From: Mucilaginibacter inviolabilis
GTDB lineage: Bacteria > Bacteroidota > Bacteroidia > Sphingobacteriales > Sphingobacteriaceae
Assembly (NCBI RefSeq): GCF_011089895.1
Contig: NZ_JAANAT010000001.1
Span: 1,860,001 to 1,924,000 of the forward strand
DNA: 64,000 nt
Direction: 5' to 3'
Shown here: one piece after another, positions 1-8,869 of the stretch
Layout: every line of letters starts with the position of its first letter
How positions within the stretch are numbered: position 1 is the stretch's first letter
Notes under the pieces: model-generated
Seen by the model: the letters and a program-made list of their open reading frames with translations, nothing else
What the model was told of the DNA's origin: nothing
Database searches by the model: none
Made by a program: the position numbers and the translations under genes

Positions 1-1437
1 AAAACAGATACGATCCTGGTAAACGGTTTGAAGGGCCGCGAGTTTATATCAGAAAAAAGGGAAACCAAGGAAAAAAGACGGTATCGCTTATTTATTGACA
101 ATGGCCACTTGCTTTATTTTTTTGGGTTTATGGCCAATGATGAGTTGTTTGACGAAAACAACAACGCTTTTTATAATTCCCTGATCAAAACAGGTACTAA
201 CCCTTCAATTGATCTGAATGCTTCAAAGGCCGAATTGATCACCAACGGTCTCTTAGCTACCGATACAAGCATTTATAAAGCAGCGCACGGAGCCCTCTCC
301 TATTATAAATTCGAAAAGGAAGAACTTCCTTTTATTTACAAGGCACTTGATAAGAAATATGCTGATGATACCAGTAGTACAGGTACCCGCGCAAAATTGG
401 TTGAAGTCCTGGAAAAAGTAAATGACACCCAAACTATCAGCAAACTAACCTCACTTTTTAAAAACCCGGATACAGGCGATGAAATAAAGCTAAACATATT
501 AGCTGCCATCCCCAGGATAAATAAAAAGGAGGGTTATGATATCTATCTTGATCTTTTAACCAATTCGCCTGTTTTAAAAAGCGAAAATATTTACCCGGCT
601 TTTGGACCTCTAAATGATTCGATTGAGTATGCTGCTGCTAACTTTAAACGCCTGATACCGTTGTTGAAATATCCGGATTATCGTAAAGAACTGCTGTCCA
701 TTACGCAGCAGATGCAGTATACAGAAGTTAAAGAGAAATACCTTCCTCTTTTAAAAACCCATTTTAATGATCTGACACAATATGCTCAAACCGATTTGGA
801 TGCATACCTTTCTAAAACAGATACGGCTAACAACAAATGGTTTTCATCTGGTTATTATTATCTCCGGCTGATGCAATCAGTGAAAAACCAACCTGTAACA
901 GAATCATTTACAGCAAAATTTATCCGCGGTGATAAAACCGGGAATCAATTATATACTGCCGTCACTACCCGCCTAATGAATCATTTGGTTACAGATCAGA
1001 AACTGATAAATCAACTTATGGATAGTATAGAGAACCGTTATAATTTGATGGAAACCCTGAATAATGAAAAACAGTTATCACGCGTTCCGCTTAAATATAA
1101 AAGCCAGGCTGAGTTTGCTAAAATCAACCTTTACCAATCACTGGTTAATACAGACGATGATGATATGCCACAAAATATAACCTCATTAGGTACTCTATCA
1201 GATAAAAGCGGTATTTACTATGTATTTAAGTACAACCGGACATATAGCGAAGAAAACACATCATACATAGGTATATGCGGTCCTTATTCTCCCGCTTCAA
1301 CCAAATTGGATTTCAGCAGCTATCATGCCTATTTTGACGGATCAGTTAAGAAAGCCAACTGGCAGCAGCAGGCCAAAGGCATGATACCCAAACTTAAACA
1401 ACAAAATAAAGAGGAACTTGCCAACGCGGCTAAATAA
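1..1437 (+). CDS. C-terminal part of a hypothetical protein with HEAT-like helical repeats (5' truncated by window edge)
   Basis: The reading frame is open from base 1 and has no convincing start: the first in-frame candidate is a TTG at 28 inside continuous coding sequence, so the gene begins upstream of the window. About 478 residues are visible. Residues 80-260 are a run of amphipathic helices resembling HEAT/ARM-type repeats; the C-terminal 100 residues are mixed alpha/beta with no recognised motif. There is no membrane segment in the visible part. Many secreted Bacteroidota proteins have this composition, but the N-terminus that would show a signal peptide is missing. Function unknown. 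It ends 16 bases before a strong bidirectional terminator shared with gltD. Confidence 0.7.
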   Translation, partial: KTDTILVNGLKGREFISEKRETKEKRRYRLFIDNGHLLYFFGFMANDELFDENNNAFYNSLIKTGTNPSIDLNASKAELITNGLLATDTSIYKAAHGALSYYKFEKEELPFIYKALDKKYADDTSSTGTRAKLVEVLEKVNDTQTISKLTSLFKNPDTGDEIKLNILAAIPRINKKEGYDIYLDLLTNSPVLKSENIYPAFGPLNDSIEYAAANFKRLIPLLKYPDYRKELLSITQQMQYTEVKEKYLPLLKTHFNDLTQYAQTDLDAYLSKTDTANNKWFSSGYYYLRLMQSVKNQPVTESFTAKFIRGDKTGNQLYTAVTTRLMNHLVTDQKLINQLMDSIENRYNLMETLNNEKQLSRVPLKYKSQAEFAKINLYQSLVNTDDDDMPQNITSLGTLSDKSGIYYVFKYNRTYSEENTSYIGICGPYSPASTKLDFSSYHAYFDGSVKKANWQQQAKGMIPKLKQQNKEELANAAK

Positions 1438-1452
1438 AGCTTATCCTATAAC

Positions 1453-1488
1453 AAAAAAGCCGGGTCTTTTTCAAGAGCCCGGCTTTTG
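1453..1488. terminator. Bidirectional intrinsic terminator between the HEAT-like gene and gltD
   Basis: The arms AAAAGCCGGG (1455-1464) and CCCGGCTTTT (1478-1487) are perfect complements around a 13-base loop, with A-runs on the left and T-runs on the right. It can stop the plus-strand gene ending at 1437 and the minus-strand gltBD transcript. Confidence 0.85.
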
Positions 1489-1522
1489 GATTTGGATTTA
1501 TAATTCAATTAGAACACACTAA

Positions 1523-3001
1523 TTAGAATACTTGGTCAAATTGGTTAACGGCGTCTTTGCTTTCGAGCACGGAATGCCCCATCAAAAACTCGTCAACCTT
1601 GCGGGCGGTTTCGCGGCCCTCAGATATGGCCCATACCACCAGTGATTGTCCGCGGCGCATATCGCCTGCGGTAAATACTTTGCTTACATTGGTACGGTAC
1701 ACACCTTCTTTTGCTTTTACGTTTTTACGCTCGTCAAGCTCAACTCCCAACTGCTGGATCAAACCTTCATGCTGCGGATGTAAAAAGCCCATCGCCAGGA
1801 ATACACGCTGACAAGGTATTTCGCGCTCAGAACCTTCGACCACGTTGAATTTTACCGGGCGACCCAGGAAATCCTGCTCCCACTCTACATCAACTACTTT
1901 AAGGGCTCTAAGGTTACCTTCGGCATCACCTAAAAACTCCAAAGTGTTTACGCCCCAGAAACGCTCAGCGCCTTCTTCGTGCGAACTGGTGGTTTTCATC
2001 ACCATAGGGTAAGTTGGCCATGGCATGTGTTTGGTGCGCTGCTCTGGCGGCTGAAACATCACCTCAAATTGTTTGATAGAGCTGGCACCCTGGCGGTTTG
2101 ATGTACCTACGCAGTCAGAACCGGTGTCGCCACCGCCAATGACTACCACATCTTTACCGGTAACCAGGATATCTTCACCCTGAACCTGAATATCGCTTAC
2201 CCGTTTGTTTTGCTGTTTCAAAAAGTCCATCGCGAAATGAATGCCTTTTAACTCGCGGCCCGGGATGTTCAGGTTACGCGGGATGGTTGAACCGCCTGCC
2301 AGTACTACAGCATCATGACTGCGTACCAGTTCATCAGCAGCTACGTTAACACCAACCTCGCTGTTGCATTTAAATACAACACCATCTTTCTCCATCACTT
2401 CGATTCGGCGCTCAACTACCCATTTTTCCAGTTTAAAATCGGGGATGCCATAACGTAACAGGCCTCCTGGTTTGTCGTCGCGTTCGTAAACGGTTACCGC
2501 GTGGCCTGCCTTGGTGAGCTGCGCTGCAGCAGCCAATCCTGCCGGACCTGAACCTACCACAGCTACCTTTTTACCGGTTTTAACCAGTGGAGCCGTCTGT
2601 TTTACCAGGTTTTTCTGGTAAGCGATCTCGATAATATGTTTCTCAATTTCCTCAATAGCTACAGCGGGTTTGTTGATACCCAGCACACATGCCGACTCGC
2701 ACGGAGCTGGACATATACGGCCTGTAAACTCGGGGAAATTATTGGTTGACGATAAAATATGGTAAGCCTCTTCCCAGTTTTTACGATAAACCGCATCGTT
2801 AAACTCCGGAATAATATTACCCAGCGGGCATCCCGAATGGCAAAACGGAATACCGCAATTCATACACCTGGCCGATTGCTGGTTCAGCTTTTCGTCGGTA
2901 TATAAATTAACAAACTCTTTATAGTTTTTTACGCGTTCAGCAGCGGGGGTCTTGGTTGGTAACTCCCTGTTAAACTCCTGAAATCCTGTTGGTTTTCCCA
3001 T
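1523..3001 (-). CDS. gltD: Glutamate synthase (NADPH) small subunit
   Basis: This is the beta subunit of glutamate synthase: it oxidises NAD(P)H on FAD and passes electrons through Fe-S clusters to the large subunit, which makes glutamate from 2-oxoglutarate and glutamine-derived ammonia. At 492 residues it has the usual length. The N-terminal Cys-rich region (CMNCGIPFC, then SGCPLGN, residues about 46-60) and a second group (GRICPAPCESAC, about 94-105) bind 4Fe-4S clusters. GSGPAGLAAA (about 150) is the FAD Rossmann loop and GGGDTGSDC (about 290) the NAD(P)H site. The ATG at 3001 lies 6 bases after the gltB stop, so the pair is one operon with gltB first. No unusual features. Confidence 0.97.
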   Translation of the reverse strand: MGKPTGFQEFNRELPTKTPAAERVKNYKEFVNLYTDEKLNQQSARCMNCGIPFCHSGCPLGNIIPEFNDAVYRKNWEEAYHILSSTNNFPEFTGRICPAPCESACVLGINKPAVAIEEIEKHIIEIAYQKNLVKQTAPLVKTGKKVAVVGSGPAGLAAAAQLTKAGHAVTVYERDDKPGGLLRYGIPDFKLEKWVVERRIEVMEKDGVVFKCNSEVGVNVAADELVRSHDAVVLAGGSTIPRNLNIPGRELKGIHFAMDFLKQQNKRVSDIQVQGEDILVTGKDVVVIGGGDTGSDCVGTSNRQGASSIKQFEVMFQPPEQRTKHMPWPTYPMVMKTTSSHEEGAERFWGVNTLEFLGDAEGNLRALKVVDVEWEQDFLGRPVKFNVVEGSEREIPCQRVFLAMGFLHPQHEGLIQQLGVELDERKNVKAKEGVYRTNVSKVFTAGDMRRGQSLVVWAISEGRETARKVDEFLMGHSVLESKDAVNQFDQVF

Positions 3002-3007
3002 TGAAAT

Positions 3008-6000
3008 TTAGCCTATTGTTTGATATTGTAATTTCTCTATTGCTTTTTTATACTCTTTCGGATACACTTTTACAAACTGTGTAGATGCTTGCGCCCAATT
3101 GCTCAGGATCTGCTGTGCCAGTTTGCTGCCGGTTAAGCTGATGTGCTTGCGTAACAATGCCTGTATTTGTTCCCCATCCTGTGCAGATAGCGGATCAAGG
3201 TCAACCATCTCGGTGTTGCAGTTTTCGGCAAAAGTACCTTCCGGATTGTATACCCAGGCTATACCACCGCTCATACCCGCCGCGAAGTTTCTGCCTGTTT
3301 GTCCCAGGATCAACGCACGACCGCCGGTCATGTATTCGCAACCGTGGTCGCCTATACCTTCAACAACTGTTGTTGCACCGGAGTTACGCACCGCGAAACG
3401 CTCGCCTGCCATACCGCCGATGAATACCTCGCCGGATGTAGCGCCATACAGGGCCACGTTACCGATGATGATATTATCTTTTGGTACAAAAGTGGCATTA
3501 CCTGCCGGGTAAATAGCCAGTTGTGCTCCTGATAAACCTTTACCTACATAGTCATTTGCTTCGCCTTCCAGCTCAAAGGATAAACCTTTAGTGGCAAACG
3601 CGCCGAAGCTTTGACCGGCTGAACCTTTAAACTTGTAGTTGATGGTATTATCCGGTAATCCTGCCGATCCATATTTTTTAGATACTTCGTTGGATAACAA
3701 AGTACCGATGGTACGGTTAACGTTGATCACATCAAATGATGCAAATACAGGCGTTTTATCTTCCAAGGCTGCTTTAGCGCTTTCCACCAGTTTCCAGTCC
3801 AGGATATCGGCCATGCCATGATCCTGGCTTTCGCTGTTGTACAGGGTCATGCCTTTGGTATTGGTTACCGGGTGCAGGATGCCGGAAAGATCAATCTTTT
3901 TAGCTTTCCAGTTATCCAGGTGGTCTTTTACTTTCAGGAACTGAACACGGCCCACCATCTCATTGATGGTACGGAAGCCCAGTTCGGCCATGATTTCGCG
4001 CAGCTCTTCGGCCATAAACTTAAACAAGTTCACCACATGCTCAGGCTTGCCAGAGAATAGCTTACGCAATTCAGGATCTTGTGTGGCCACACCTACCGGG
4101 CAGGTGTTCAGGTGGCATTTGCGCATCATGATACAGCCGCCGGCAACAAGGGCAGCAGTAGCTACGCCCCATTCTTCGGCACCCATCAGGGCGGCAATAG
4201 CCAGGTCACGACCGGTTTTTAACTGACCATCTGTTTGCAATACCACACGGCTACGCAGTTTGTTGCGTACCAGGGTTTGATGAGCCTCGGTTAAACCAAG
4301 TTCCCATGGTAAGCCCGCGTGTTTTACAGAGCTTATTGGCGATGCGCCTGTACCACCATCATATCCGGCAATCAGGATCACATCGGCGTGTGCTTTGGCA
4401 ACCCCCGCAGCAATAGTACCTACGCCTGCTTTTGAAACCAGTTTTACGTTGATACGCGCGGCGCGGTTGGCATTCTTTAAGTCGAATATCAATTGAGCCA
4501 AATCTTCGATAGAATAAATATCGTGGTGCGGTGGCGGAGAGATCAAACCAACACCCGGTGTAGAGTGACGGGTTTTAGCGATCCAGTCGTCCACTTTATG
4601 ACCGGGTAATTGTCCGCCTTCGCCCGGTTTTGCACCCTGGGCCATTTTTATCTGCAGCTCATCTGCATTAGTCAAATAATTGGAGGTTACACCAAAACGA
4701 GCCGAAGCGATCTGTTTAATAGCCGAACGCATCGAATCGCCGTTTGGCAATATTTCATAGCGCATTTCGTCTTCACCACCTTCGCCGGTATTACTTTTAC
4801 CGCCAATGCGATTCATGGCGATAGCCATGGTGCTGTGTGCCTCATGCGAGATAGAACCGAATGACATGGCGCCCGTTGCAAAGCGTTTCATGATGTTTTC
4901 GGCCGGTTCAACCTCATCAATGGTGATGGCCTCACGGTGATGGGCAAAATCAAGCAGGCCACGGATGGTGAAATGCTTTTCGGTTTGCTCGTTAATTACT
5001 TTAGCGTAGTTTTTATATACTTCGTAGTCATTAGTACGGGTAGCATGCTGTAATAAGTGTACAGTAGTTGGGTTAAACAAGTGGGCTTCACCACGACGTT
5101 TCCACTGATAGATACCACCTTCGGGCAGTAAGTTATCAGCCGCTTTTGCACTAAAACCAATGCGGTGTTTGCAAAGAGCTTCGCGGGCAATTTCATCCAG
5201 ACCTAAACCGCCTATGCGACTTACAGCACCGCAGAAATAACGATCAACAACAGCTTTGTTCAAACCTAATATTTCAAACACCTGTGATCCGTGGTATGAC
5301 TGCAAGGTAGAGATCCCCATTTTAGAGAAGATCTTCAGCAAGCCATCGTTTACAGATTTTACATAATTCTTTTGCAGATACTTGATATCCAGGCTGGTTT
5401 CCAGGCTGCCATTGTTTTTGATAGTTTCGATGGTTGACAGGGCCAGGTAAGGATTGATAGCCGTTGCACCAAAAGCCAGCAAGCAGGCAAAATGGTGTAC
5501 TTCCCAGGCATCGCCGGTTTCCACAACCAGGCCTACTGCACCGCGGCGACCGATCTTAACCAAATGATGGTGAACCGCAGATACTGCCAGTAGTGATGGT
5601 ATAGGCGCATGTTCAGAATCCACCGCACGATCCGACAGGATCAATACCTCAAAACCGTCATCAACCGCATCTTCGGCATAGCGGCAAAGTCTGGCTATAC
5701 CTTTTTCCAGTGAACCCGGCATGCCATCGGCATTAAAATAAGTTTGCAGGGTTTTAGCATGGAACAAACCGGTATCAATACTGCGCAGTTTCTCTAACTG
5801 GTGATTTTTTAATATCGGGTGTTTTAACACTACGCAATGGCAGTGCATTTTATCTTCATCCAACAGGTTACCGTTGTTGCCGATGAAGGTAGCCAAACTC
5901 ATTACCAAACGCTCGCGGATAGGATCTATCGGCGGGTTGGTAACCTGGGCAAAAAACTGTTTAAAATAGCTCGACAGGTGCTGTGGTTTGTCAGACAGGA

Positions 6001-7525
6001 TAGCCAGAGGCACATCCGTACCCATAGAACCTACAGGCTCTTTACCATCAACCGCCATTGGTTTAATGATAGTGTCGATATCCTCGCGGCTGTAGCCAAA
6101 TACCTGCTGGTAACGGAACACTGCCGACTCAGACAGGCTGGCAAATGCCAAACGCGGTTCGGCCAGTTCGCCCAGGTTTATTTTATAGTTTTCCAGCCAG
6201 CGGCCATATGGTTGTTGTCCGCTAATCTCTTTTTTTATTTCATCATCGGTAATGATCCTGCCTTTTTCGGTATCAATCAATAGCATTTTACCGGGCTGTA
6301 AACGTCCTTTACGTACTACGGTACTTTCGTCAATAGCCAGTGTGCCTGCCTCTGAAGCTGCAATTACACGGTTATCATTAGTGATCACATAACGCAACGG
6401 GCGCAGACCATTACGATCAAGTACAGCGCCAACCAGTTTACCATCGGTAAAGCTGATAGCGGCAGGGCCATCCCATGGCTCCATTAAAGTAGCATGATAT
6501 TCGTAGAATGCTTTTTTAACCGGATCCATCTGCTCGTTGCCGTCCCATGCTTCGGGGATCAGCATCATCATTACATGTGGTAATGAACGGCCTGAATGCA
6601 GTAATATCTCGATGATATTATCCAGACAGGCAGAGTCGGACTGGTTATTGTCGATCACCGGCATGATCATCTCCATTTCTTCGGCACTGAAATAGGTCGA
6701 AGCATAAGATTTTAAACCAGAGTAGAACCAGTTTAAGTTACCGGTAAGGGTATTAATCTCGCCGTTATGGGCAATCAGGCGGAAAGGTTGCGCCAATTTC
6801 CATGACGGGAAGGTATTGGTAGAGAAACGCGAGTGGATCATGGCAAAGCCAGATGCGATACGCGGATCGTTCAGATCTGAATAATATTTACGCAGTTGAT
6901 AGGTAGTAACCTGCCCTTTATAAACAATGGTTTTACATGATAATGATGTAAAATAAAAATGCTCACCGGCGCCGGGAATAGTTTCGACGATGGTTTTATT
7001 AATATACCTTCTTAATATAAACAGTTTACGTTCAAAATCATCGGCATTGGTAATGCTGCCCGGGCGGGCAATAAAAATCTGCTCAACATCCGGTTCGGCC
7101 TGGCGGGCGGTTTCGCCAACAGCCATCGAATCGACAGTAAGCTTACGATAGCCTAACTTGATCAAACCCAGCTTTTCAATAGCATTGGTGATCACATTTC
7201 GGCATGCTTTCTTTTGTGCCGAATCTTTTGGAAAAAATATCATCCCCACACCATACTCACCGGGTTCAGGCAGGCTGATCTCCAGGTTTGAGCATTCTTC
7301 CATGAAAAATTCATGTGGCAATTGTATCAGTATACCTGCGCCGTCGCCGGTTTCAGGATCGCATCCGCAAGCGCCGCGGTGTTCCATGTTTTCCAACATA
7401 GTTAGCGCATCGTCAATGATCTGGTAAGATTTATGACCGTTAATATTGGTTATAAATCCTGTTCCGCAGGAGTCGTGTTCAAATTCTGGCCGGTAAAGGC
7501 CCTGGTGGCTCTCAGTTTGATTCAT
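3008..7525 (-). CDS. gltB: Glutamate synthase large subunit
   Basis: This is the alpha subunit of glutamate synthase, 1505 residues, the expected length. Domains in order: class II glutamine amidotransferase (residues about 20-430) whose catalytic Cys is Cys20 in HDSCGTGF, so 19 residues would be removed as a propeptide as in known GltB; a central linker domain; the FMN-binding synthase barrel (about 840-1200); a 3Fe-4S site CIMMRKCHLNTCPVG (about 1130-1145); and the C-terminal GXGXG beta-helix (about 1250-1490). The ATG at 7525 gives the propeptide of normal length. The 650-base region upstream should hold the promoter, but I find no good TAnnTTTG match there. Confidence 0.97.
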   Translation of the reverse strand: MNQTESHQGLYRPEFEHDSCGTGFITNINGHKSYQIIDDALTMLENMEHRGACGCDPETGDGAGILIQLPHEFFMEECSNLEISLPEPGEYGVGMIFFPKDSAQKKACRNVITNAIEKLGLIKLGYRKLTVDSMAVGETARQAEPDVEQIFIARPGSITNADDFERKLFILRRYINKTIVETIPGAGEHFYFTSLSCKTIVYKGQVTTYQLRKYYSDLNDPRIASGFAMIHSRFSTNTFPSWKLAQPFRLIAHNGEINTLTGNLNWFYSGLKSYASTYFSAEEMEMIMPVIDNNQSDSACLDNIIEILLHSGRSLPHVMMMLIPEAWDGNEQMDPVKKAFYEYHATLMEPWDGPAAISFTDGKLVGAVLDRNGLRPLRYVITNDNRVIAASEAGTLAIDESTVVRKGRLQPGKMLLIDTEKGRIITDDEIKKEISGQQPYGRWLENYKINLGELAEPRLAFASLSESAVFRYQQVFGYSREDIDTIIKPMAVDGKEPVGSMGTDVPLAILSDKPQHLSSYFKQFFAQVTNPPIDPIRERLVMSLATFIGNNGNLLDEDKMHCHCVVLKHPILKNHQLEKLRSIDTGLFHAKTLQTYFNADGMPGSLEKGIARLCRYAEDAVDDGFEVLILSDRAVDSEHAPIPSLLAVSAVHHHLVKIGRRGAVGLVVETGDAWEVHHFACLLAFGATAINPYLALSTIETIKNNGSLETSLDIKYLQKNYVKSVNDGLLKIFSKMGISTLQSYHGSQVFEILGLNKAVVDRYFCGAVSRIGGLGLDEIAREALCKHRIGFSAKAADNLLPEGGIYQWKRRGEAHLFNPTTVHLLQHATRTNDYEVYKNYAKVINEQTEKHFTIRGLLDFAHHREAITIDEVEPAENIMKRFATGAMSFGSISHEAHSTMAIAMNRIGGKSNTGEGGEDEMRYEILPNGDSMRSAIKQIASARFGVTSNYLTNADELQIKMAQGAKPGEGGQLPGHKVDDWIAKTRHSTPGVGLISPPPHHDIYSIEDLAQLIFDLKNANRAARINVKLVSKAGVGTIAAGVAKAHADVILIAGYDGGTGASPISSVKHAGLPWELGLTEAHQTLVRNKLRSRVVLQTDGQLKTGRDLAIAALMGAEEWGVATAALVAGGCIMMRKCHLNTCPVGVATQDPELRKLFSGKPEHVVNLFKFMAEELREIMAELGFRTINEMVGRVQFLKVKDHLDNWKAKKIDLSGILHPVTNTKGMTLYNSESQDHGMADILDWKLVESAKAALEDKTPVFASFDVINVNRTIGTLLSNEVSKKYGSAGLPDNTINYKFKGSAGQSFGAFATKGLSFELEGEANDYVGKGLSGAQLAIYPAGNATFVPKDNIIIGNVALYGATSGEVFIGGMAGERFAVRNSGATTVVEGIGDHGCEYMTGGRALILGQTGRNFAAGMSGGIAWVYNPEGTFAENCNTEMVDLDPLSAQDGEQIQALLRKHISLTGSKLAQQILSNWAQASTQFVKVYPKEYKKAIEKLQYQTIG

Positions 7526-7876
7526 CGTAAAATTTAAACCAGTTTTATAAAAAGGGTGTAATCACGAAATTACTAAATCCCACATAAATTATAAAATTAT
7601 CGGTTATTTTTTAAAATATCTAAAAAATCCATTACCGAAGTAATGTTTATTTAACAAATCGATAACAAAAAATACAGAATATTATGATTAAGAAAATGAA
7701 ACACGATATTTTACTATTTAGAATCGATATAAAGTTGCACAAACAAAGCAATATTCAGTTATAGCAGCGGTAATTTTTATTATAACAGAATTAAATTTTG
7801 TGCGATTTCTCTATGTATCCTATAGGATAATGACTGTTTTTAAATAGTGTACAACTTACATTAACCGATTCGTTAT

Positions 7877-8105
7877 CGACTCACCCCGGCATCGTTGCGC
7901 TCGCCGACCCTCTCTTCGCCTACGGCGGAAAGATGGTAAAAAAACTATTTGTCATGCTGAGGAACGAAGTATCTATTTTTGAACTTTTAATCGCAAAATA
8001 GATCCTTCACTCCGTTCAGGATGACAAAGAAGCAAGAATCCGAACCCCTCTCTCCAACGAAGCTAAAGAGAGGGTGCCCGAGCGAAGCAATGGGCGGGTG
8101 AGTCG
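7877..8105. repeat. Composite palindromic element: outer imperfect inverted repeat enclosing an inner repeat
   Basis: The outer arms are 7877-7915 and 8068-8105. Both start from the outside with CGACTCACCC and end inwards with CCCTCTC, with about 75% identity over 38 bases when one is reverse-complemented. The inner repeat (7948-8027) sits between them. The structure resembles one repeat inserted into the loop of another. Confidence 0.7.
7948..8027. repeat. Interspersed inverted repeat, TGTCATnCTGAGG family, copy 1
   Basis: The element begins TTTGTCATGCTGAGGAACGA and ends with TCCGTTCAGGATGACAAA, its imperfect reverse complement. Other copies in the window are at 12961-13024 and 60004-60084. 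The ends are conserved and the centre varies. Confidence 0.8.
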
Positions 8106-8178
8106 ACGCCGATTAAAGATATGCCTACCTTTTAACCTAAATTTTAGAATTGTTAACTTCGCACAAAATTTAAAACTG

Positions 8179-8670
8179 ATGCCAGCAAAAAATAAAGCCG
8201 TTTTTTTAGATCGTGATGGGGTACTTAATCAGGAAATGGGCGACTATGTGCGCCGCCTGGAGGATTTTCATATCCTGGATAATTTTGAAGCACTAAAAAC
8301 CCTGCAGGATCGAGGTTATATACTGTTGGTAGCCACTAACCAGGGCGGCCTGGCCAAAGGCTGGTATACCGAAGAAGAACTGGGTAAAATGCACAGTTTG
8401 TTAAAGCAGACCTACCACGAGCATGGTGTGGAAATTACCGACTTTTTTTATTGCCCGCACCATCCTCAGTTTACCGGCGATTGCGATTGTCGCAAACCAA
8501 AACCAGGACTATTATTACAAGGCATTGCGAAATACGATATCGACCCTGCCTTATCTTATTTTATAGGCGACCGTGAGCGCGACGTAGAAGCCGGAACCGC
8601 CGCCGGTGTTAAAGGTATATTAATAGACAGCGACCAGCCGATTAGTACGGTGTTGGATCAAATAAAATAA
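8179..8670 (+). CDS. gmhB: D-glycero-D-manno-heptose 1,7-bisphosphate 7-phosphatase-like HAD hydrolase
   Basis: This is a HAD-family phosphatase, 163 residues, of the GmhB type that removes the 7-phosphate of heptose bisphosphate during LPS inner-core heptose synthesis. FLDRDGVLN (residues about 9-17) is HAD motif I, ATNQGG (about 52) motif II, and GDRERDVEAG (about 137) motif III. The Cys/His cluster CPHHP...CDCRKPKPG (about 92-110) is the structural zinc site typical of GmhB and HisB-N. I chose the ATG at 8179 because the longer frame upstream is repeat sequence. A histidinol phosphatase role is a less likely alternative because hisB carries its own HAD domain. Confidence 0.88.
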   Translation: MPAKNKAVFLDRDGVLNQEMGDYVRRLEDFHILDNFEALKTLQDRGYILLVATNQGGLAKGWYTEEELGKMHSLLKQTYHEHGVEITDFFYCPHHPQFTGDCDCRKPKPGLLLQGIAKYDIDPALSYFIGDRERDVEAGTAAGVKGILIDSDQPISTVLDQIK

Positions 8671-8808
8671 GAGCCCCACCCAACCCTCCCCTAAAGGGAG
8701 AGGGCTTTAAAAAATGGATTCTAAAAGTCTCACCCTTTAGGGGGAGATTATTCACGGTGATTCGCTCTTAATGTGTTCATGAGGGCTGCGCCGTTTAGAG
8801 GGGGCTCT
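8670..8808. repeat. Palindromic element of the CCCCTAAAGGGG class (element A)
   Basis: The ends are AGAGCCCC (8670-8677) and GGGGCTCT (8801-8808). The left end holds an internal palindrome around CTCCCCTAAAGGGAG and the right half carries CCCTTTAGGGGGAG. It starts at the stop codon of the GmhB-like gene. It is a divergent relative of the elements in the his operon. Confidence 0.7.
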
Positions 8809-8869
8809 ACTTTTTTAAAACATTTTCGCTCTATACAACTTTTACCACTATTAACCAGTAAAACATCAC

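Larger units (their letters stand above)
7526..8178. other. Divergent intergenic region between gltB and the GmhB-like gene
   Basis: This 650-base region has an AT-rich half next to gltB (7526-7860), where the gltB promoter must lie though no clear -7 motif was found, and a repeat-filled half (7877-8105) annotated separately. A reading frame open from 8074 runs into the phosphatase gene but is the translated arm of the repeat, not coding sequence. Confidence 0.6.

Noticed and set aside
5837..6283. Long open frames antisense to gltB (for example 148 codons here)
   Set aside because: They lie wholly inside a highly conserved gene on the other strand, have no promoter or start signal, and their composition is that of a shadow frame.
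8074..8178. N-terminal extension of the GmhB-like protein
   Set aside because: The extra 35 codons are the translated arm of the composite repeat 7877-8105; family-like sequence begins at ATG 8179.
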